Positions 59,582 to 64,000 of a DNA stretch of 64,000 bases are shown in pieces; position 1 is the stretch's first letter, and every line of letters begins with the position of its first letter. Source of the stretch: Pelomonas cellulosilytica (GTDB lineage Bacteria > Pseudomonadota > Gammaproteobacteria > Burkholderiales > Burkholderiaceae_C); contig NZ_JAJTWU010000004.1 of the NCBI RefSeq assembly GCF_021353265.1, positions 186,001-250,000 of the forward strand, given 5' to 3'. The notes under the pieces are model-generated. The model saw only the letters and a list, made by a program, of their open reading frames with translations, was not told the DNA's origin and did not search any database. Both the position numbers and the translations under genes were made by a program.

Positions 59582-61225
59582 ATGAAGATCAAAAATCTCT
59601 TGATGTGCCTGGCGGCAGCGCTCGCACAGACCGCGCATGCATGGGTCGACACGCGCGCCGTACCGCCCGAGCCGCGGCCCAGCGGGTTATCCGAGCACTG
59701 GCAAAACGGCGTCTTCATGGAAGTCTTTGTCCGCGGCTACCAGGACAGCGACGGCGACGGCATCGGCGACCTGCGCGGGCTGATCCAGCGGCTGGACTAT
59801 CTGAAGATGCTGGGCATCAGCGGCCTGTGGCTGATGCCCATCACCGCCAGCAGCGACCACGACCATGGCTACGCCACCATGGACTACCGCCGCATCGAGC
59901 CGGCCTACGGCACGCTGGCTGACTTTGATGCGCTGATCCGCGAGGCCCACCGGCGCGGCATCGGCATCGTCATGGACTACGTCATCAACCACGCTTCCTG
60001 GCAATTCCCGCCGTTCCAGCAGGCCGTCGCCGACCGCGCAAGCCCGTGGCGCAGCTGGTTCGTCTGGAACCCCGACCCCGGCCCGGGCTGGAACATCTGG
60101 GACAAGTACCCGTGGTACGACGCTAGCCGGCAGCCCTGGACATGGACCGGCGACCTCAAGGACCTGCCTCAGCCGGCACCCGGCGCGCCGGACACTTACT
60201 TCGGCACCTTCGGCCCGGCCATGCCGGACTTCAACCTGCGCAACCCCGACGTCGTGCGCTATCACGAGGACTCATTGCGTTTCTGGCTCAACCGCGGGCT
60301 GGACGGCTACCGGCTCGATGCCGCGCCGCACCTCATCGAGAACAACGCGAAGGACTGGAACGACCAGCCCGAGAGCCGTGCGCTGACCAAGCACTTCCAG
60401 GACCTGATCAAGAGTTACCCGGGACGCTACGTCGTCTGCGAAGCCACGGCCGATCCCATCGCCTACGGCAGGCCGGAGCTGTGCGGCGGCGCCTTTGCGT
60501 TCAACCTGAACTACGACCTCGTGAAGGCTGCCAAGGGCGACGCCGACGCGGTGCAGCGCGTGGCGGACTACCACCGCACGATGTTGCCGACGATGGCGAC
60601 CTTCCTGCACAACCACGACATCTTCACCGGCCGCCGCCTGTGGGACCAGCTGCACGGCGACGAGGCCCGCTACCGACTGGCCGCCGCAAGCTATCTGCTG
60701 CTGCCTGGCACGCCCTTCGTCTACTACGGCGAGGAGATAGGCCTGGCCGGCATCGACGGCAAGGACGCCAGCGACGACGCGCCGCTGCGCGCGCCGATGA
60801 GCTGGACGCCGTCCGGCGGCTTCTCGACGAACCCGCAGCCCTTTCGCCCACTGGCGCTGAACCGCAGCCAGCACAACGCCGAGAGCCAGCAGCGAGATGC
60901 CGGCTCGCTGTTCAACTTCTACCGCGAGCTCATTGCGCTGCGCCGGGCCTCCCCGTCACTCACCGTCGGCACCTATGAGCGCGGGCAAGTGCAGGGCACG
61001 GCCTGGCAGTTCACGCGCCGCCATGGCCGCGAGCTGAGCCTCGTCGCCATCAACTACGGCGACGCGCCGGTCACCGTCACCGTCGATGCGCTGCCACGGC
61101 GCGCGCGCGCCATCGCGCTGCTGCCGCGCGGCGTCGCGCCGCTGCGCACCGACAGCAACGGGCAAGCGAAAGCAGTGCTGCCGCCGCTGTCAGTCCGCGT
61201 CTACCGCCTGCAACTGCCGGAATAG
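59582..61225 (+). CDS. Secreted GH13 alpha-amylase family protein
   Basis: Exported glycoside hydrolase of 547 residues with a signal peptide (MKIKNLLMCLAAALAQTAHA). Family GH13 motifs: GDGIGDLRGLIQRLDYLKML, GIVMDYVINHASWQF, nucleophile Asp246 (GYRLDAAPHL), acid Glu287 (VVCEATAD) and Asp346 (FLHNHDIF). The substrate-side loop GDGIGDL is an oligo-1,6-glucosidase/alpha-glucosidase-like variant, so it may act on malto-oligosaccharides rather than long starch. A C-terminal beta domain ends near KAVLPPLSVRVYRL. Only two bases separate it from the second GH13 gene. Confidence 0.93.
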   Translation: MKIKNLLMCLAAALAQTAHAWVDTRAVPPEPRPSGLSEHWQNGVFMEVFVRGYQDSDGDGIGDLRGLIQRLDYLKMLGISGLWLMPITASSDHDHGYATMDYRRIEPAYGTLADFDALIREAHRRGIGIVMDYVINHASWQFPPFQQAVADRASPWRSWFVWNPDPGPGWNIWDKYPWYDASRQPWTWTGDLKDLPQPAPGAPDTYFGTFGPAMPDFNLRNPDVVRYHEDSLRFWLNRGLDGYRLDAAPHLIENNAKDWNDQPESRALTKHFQDLIKSYPGRYVVCEATADPIAYGRPELCGGAFAFNLNYDLVKAAKGDADAVQRVADYHRTMLPTMATFLHNHDIFTGRRLWDQLHGDEARYRLAAASYLLLPGTPFVYYGEEIGLAGIDGKDASDDAPLRAPMSWTPSGGFSTNPQPFRPLALNRSQHNAESQQRDAGSLFNFYRELIALRRASPSLTVGTYERGQVQGTAWQFTRRHGRELSLVAINYGDAPVTVTVDALPRRARAIALLPRGVAPLRTDSNGQAKAVLPPLSVRVYRLQLPE

Positions 61226-61227
61226 CC

Positions 61228-63063
61228 ATGTTCAGGTCCCTGATCACCCTTGCCACCGCCCTGCTGATGACCCTGCCCACGCTGGCCGCCGGCCTCCAAC
61301 ACGTTGAACCGCCCCATTGGTGGACGGGCATGCGCGACACCTCGCTGCAGCTGATGCTGCACGGCCCCGGTATCGCCGATGCGACGCCGCAACTGGCGCC
61401 CTACCCCGGCGTCACGCTCAAGGGCAGCCACCGCGCCGACAGCCCGAACTACCTGTTCGTGGACCTGGACATCGGACCCAACGCCGCCCCCGGCGATCTG
61501 ACGCTGACGCTGGCCGACACCACGCTGCGCTACCCGCTGCGCCCACGCGCGCCGGGCTCGGCCGAGCGACAGGGCTTCGGCTCGAAAGATGCGATCTATC
61601 TCGTCGTGCCCGACCGCTTCGCCCAGGGCGCGGCGCTGGGAAACGCCGGCATGAAGGAAGGCGTCCACCGCGCCGATCCCAACGGCCGCCACGGCGGCGA
61701 CCTGGCCGGCCTGCGCCAGCATCTGGGCTACATCGCGGGCCTGGGCTTCACGCAGGTCTGGCCCACGCCGCTGGTAGAGAACAACAGCGCGCAGTACAGC
61801 TACCACGGCTATGCCGCGACCGATTTCTACCGGATCGACCCGCGCTTCGGCAGCAACGCCGACTTCGGCTCCTTGGTCACCGAGGCCCGCGCCCACGGCC
61901 TGGGCGTCATCCAGGACGTGGTGCTCAACCACATCGGCGCCGGCCACTGGTGGATGGCCGACCTGCCGGCCCGGGACTGGCTCAACCACGGGCCGGAAGG
62001 CCACTACCAGGAGACGCATCACGCGCGCATGACGCTGCAGGACCCGTACGCGGCGCCCAGCGACCGCCAGCGCTTCACCGACGGCTGGTTCGTGCCCGGC
62101 ATGCCCGACCTCAACCAACGCCGCCCCGAGCTGGCGACCTATCTCACGCAGATGACGCTCTGGTGGATCGAGACTTACAGCCTGTCGGGCCTGCGCACCG
62201 ACACCTATTCCTACTCGGACCGCGACTTCCTGACCCGCTGGTCCGCCCGCGTCATGCAGGAGTACCCGCGGCTCAACATCGTCGGTGAGGAATGGAGCCC
62301 CTACCCTGCTGTGGTCTCATACTGGCAGCGCGGCAAGCACAACCACGACGGCTATGTGTCCTATGCGCCGAGCATGATGGACTTCCCGATGAACGGCGCG
62401 CTGCTGGGCGGCCTCACCGAGGCCGATGGCGCCTACACCGGCCTGCAGCGGCTGTACGAAGGTCTGGCGCATGACTTCGTTTACCCCGACGCAGGCAACC
62501 TCGTGCTGTTCGACGGCAACCACGACACGCCGCGGCTGTTCCCGTTGCTGAAGCACGACGTGGGGCTCACCAAGCTCGCCCTCGCCTACCTGGCCACCAC
62601 GCGTCGCATCCCGCAGCTGTTCTACGGCACCGAACTGCTGATGGACAGCCCGACGGAACGCGACGACGGCCGCGTGCGTGCCGACATGCCCGGCGGCTGG
62701 CCGGGCGACCCGGTCAACGCCTTCACCGGCGAGGGCCTGAGCGAGCAGCAGCGCGACATGCTCGACTGGACGCGCCGGCTTTTCAGCTGGCGCAAGACGG
62801 CCACCGCAATCCATGATGGCGCGCTCATGCAGTACGCGCCGATGGACGGTGTCTACGTGTTCTTCCGCTACGACAGTGAGCGCACAGTGATGGTCGCGCT
62901 GAACAAGAACGACAAGCCGGTGGAGCTGGTGCTGTCGCGATTCGGCGAACGGCTTACGGGCCAGCGATCCGCAACTGACGTGATGAGTGGTCGGCGGCTT
63001 GCCCTCGGTGAGCGAGTCACTTTGCCGGCGCGGTCACCACTCATCTTGGAATTGAAGCGCTAA
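61228..63063 (+). CDS. Cyclomaltodextrinase/neopullulanase-like GH13 enzyme
   Basis: Secreted protein of 611 residues with a signal peptide (LITLATALLMTLPTLAAG). An N-terminal beta-sandwich (TSLQLMLHGPGIADATPQLA, SPNYLFVDLDIGPNAAPGDL) is the cyclomaltodextrinase N-domain type. The barrel shows LVVPDRFAQGAALGN, GVIQDVVLNHIGAGHWW, nucleophile Asp325 (GLRTDTYSYSD), acid Glu354 (NIVGEEWSP) and Asp433 (LFDGNHDTPRL). A C-terminal beta domain follows. This plan matches SusA-like periplasmic neopullulanases that release maltose from dextrins. It forms an operon with the gene just before it. Confidence 0.93.
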   Translation: MFRSLITLATALLMTLPTLAAGLQHVEPPHWWTGMRDTSLQLMLHGPGIADATPQLAPYPGVTLKGSHRADSPNYLFVDLDIGPNAAPGDLTLTLADTTLRYPLRPRAPGSAERQGFGSKDAIYLVVPDRFAQGAALGNAGMKEGVHRADPNGRHGGDLAGLRQHLGYIAGLGFTQVWPTPLVENNSAQYSYHGYAATDFYRIDPRFGSNADFGSLVTEARAHGLGVIQDVVLNHIGAGHWWMADLPARDWLNHGPEGHYQETHHARMTLQDPYAAPSDRQRFTDGWFVPGMPDLNQRRPELATYLTQMTLWWIETYSLSGLRTDTYSYSDRDFLTRWSARVMQEYPRLNIVGEEWSPYPAVVSYWQRGKHNHDGYVSYAPSMMDFPMNGALLGGLTEADGAYTGLQRLYEGLAHDFVYPDAGNLVLFDGNHDTPRLFPLLKHDVGLTKLALAYLATTRRIPQLFYGTELLMDSPTERDDGRVRADMPGGWPGDPVNAFTGEGLSEQQRDMLDWTRRLFSWRKTATAIHDGALMQYAPMDGVYVFFRYDSERTVMVALNKNDKPVELVLSRFGERLTGQRSATDVMSGRRLALGERVTLPARSPLILELKR

Positions 63064-63177
63064 CTGAGGAGCCCAACGACTACCGACTCGTCAACGTGTC
63101 AGCGGCCCGCTAGAACGATTGCGCCACGTCAGTGCGTGCGATCAATGCTGAGAACCGCCAGGGACGGGCAAGTAAGG

Positions 63178-63873
63178 TCAACGGCTGCTGCGGCGTCTGG
63201 CGATGAAGCCAACACCCGCCAAGCCAGCGAGCATCAGCGCATAGGTTTGCGGCTCGGGGACGGGAAGTGCTTGAAAAGTGAGCTTGGCACGGGTATCTGG
63301 GATGGCGCCTACAAACGCTGCCTCACCTGGCCCCGCGGTTACGTCGAGCCTTACTCGCAGACTCATCGCTGCAGTTCTAAAACTTCCTTCGATCAGATTG
63401 TAAGTTCCAGAAAAAGTGCCGAACGAGTAACCGTCAGAACCGTATTCCGTCCTGGTCATCCACGATGGCTGCATCCATTCAGCCTCCCCTCCATCAACAG
63501 AAATTACATAGTAGAACGTTGCGTTTACACCTGAACCTCCAAACGTCGTAGCGGTTCTGAAGAATGTTAGATCTCCGAGCTCAACATTCAACCCTTTCAG
63601 GACATATCCCTCATTGGCCGAAAACGCAAAATCACCCAATCCAAACGAATAGGATTTTGCGATTTCATTTGGCACCCCAGCGTTCACTTTGGGGGAAATT
63701 TTCCACGTCAATTCTTGCGCGGCCTGACCATCGTTAAAATCAACATGATCGCCCACAATAAAGTACGACGAATAGTTCAACGAATAGGCTTGAGTATTTA
63801 CTGAATCCTCAAAAGCCATGGCGCAGCTGGCGGCATTCAACATCAACACAAGAGCGAGAAACTTCATTTTCAT
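63178..63873 (-). CDS. PEP-CTERM sorting domain protein of atypical base composition
   Basis: Exported protein of 231 residues: signal peptide (MKMKFLALVLMLNAASCAMA), a long beta-rich middle with no recognised family (SYSFGLGDFAFSANEGYVLK, LGDLTFFRTATTFGGSGVNA), and a C-terminal tag LPVPEPQTYALMLAGLAGVG with FIARRRSSR. The DNA is much more A+T-rich than anything around it: I count 136 G+C in 300 bases (63541-63840), about 45%, whereas the surrounding genes are clearly more G+C-rich. Codon choice follows suit (AAA, AAT, TTT). Recent acquisition is likely; the 3' end is nearer to the local norm. Confidence 0.86.
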   Translation of the reverse strand: MKMKFLALVLMLNAASCAMAFEDSVNTQAYSLNYSSYFIVGDHVDFNDGQAAQELTWKISPKVNAGVPNEIAKSYSFGLGDFAFSANEGYVLKGLNVELGDLTFFRTATTFGGSGVNATFYYVISVDGGEAEWMQPSWMTRTEYGSDGYSFGTFSGTYNLIEGSFRTAAMSLRVRLDVTAGPGEAAFVGAIPDTRAKLTFQALPVPEPQTYALMLAGLAGVGFIARRRSSR

Positions 63874-64000
63874 GGCAAATTCTCCAGGTGTATGTATGGC
63901 AGTGGCGCGGCTGACAGCACGCGAGAGGCGCGCAAGAGCGGCGCCTGAATGCAAGGACGATTGGTCGCAAGGCGGCGCGCCACAACAGAACGCCGCATCC

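Overview
The window reads as one stretch of chromosome from a high-GC betaproteobacterium. Most genes resemble those of Burkholderiales of the Roseateles/Rubrivivax/Mitsuaria type. Three things point there: the rpsP-rimM-trmD-rplS operon with Burkholderiales-style protein sequences, DUF3579 next to argD, and three PEP-CTERM proteins with the PrsT factor. The genus is an inference; no rRNA, tRNA, insertion sequence, prophage or CRISPR array was seen.

Layout. 1-1024 is the 3' part of argG. It is followed by a decayed ATP-dependent DNA ligase remnant, then murB, yajQ, a retropepsin-like protease, prsT and a PEP-CTERM gene. 8.0-14.5 kb is a dense + strand run (DUF3617, RsuA-like synthase, ribF, ileS, lspA, DUF2189). 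14.5-22.4 kb holds a histidine kinase, a quinone oxidoreductase, a DMT transporter, an RluA-like synthase, an SDR, a Tim44-like protein and an S9 peptidase. 22.5-25.8 kb is a cobalamin lower-ligand and assembly operon (cobD-cobT-cobS-cobC). 25.8-28.8 kb is a CoA-type Nudix gene and the rpsP-rimM-trmD-rplS operon. 28.9-31.6 kb has a GNAT, a TM2 protein and a phosphate transporter with its DUF47 partner. 31.6-38.0 kb is a long minus-strand block (murJ, SirB1-like, hda, HAD, pcnB, folK, DUF486) with repeated 4-nt overlaps. rpsT, an alpha/beta hydrolase, DUF3579, argD and argF follow.

The accessory part begins near 42.2 kb. It has a PEP-CTERM gene, a PCu(A)C-like protein lacking the usual copper ligands, and an exported PHP-domain protein. 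Next comes a four-gene coupled run: PpiC-like, HupE/UreJ-like, 2OG-Fe(II) oxygenase and a fused MFS/spermidine-synthase-like protein. Then a metallophosphoesterase overlaps a Ser/Thr kinase fused to a universal-stress-protein domain. Two Hsp20 genes follow; the leader of the first can fold so that its Shine-Dalgarno is buried, as in a ROSE-type RNA thermometer. The segment ends with a YkgJ-like protein, a TPR lipoprotein with a transglutaminase-like C-H-D triad, and a small solute-binding-type protein.

56.8-63.1 kb is a starch/maltodextrin locus: a pullulanase diverges from two tandem GH13 enzymes across a 116-bp gap carrying inverted GTAG/CTAC repeats. The window closes with a PEP-CTERM gene whose base composition (about 45% G+C over 300 bases counted by hand) is far below its surroundings.

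The strongest leads for new biology are the PHP/PpiC/HupE/2OG/spermidine-synthase-like cluster, the phosphoesterase-kinase-USP pair beside the Hsp20 genes with their thermometer-like leader, and the terminator-like hairpin between rpsP and rimM.
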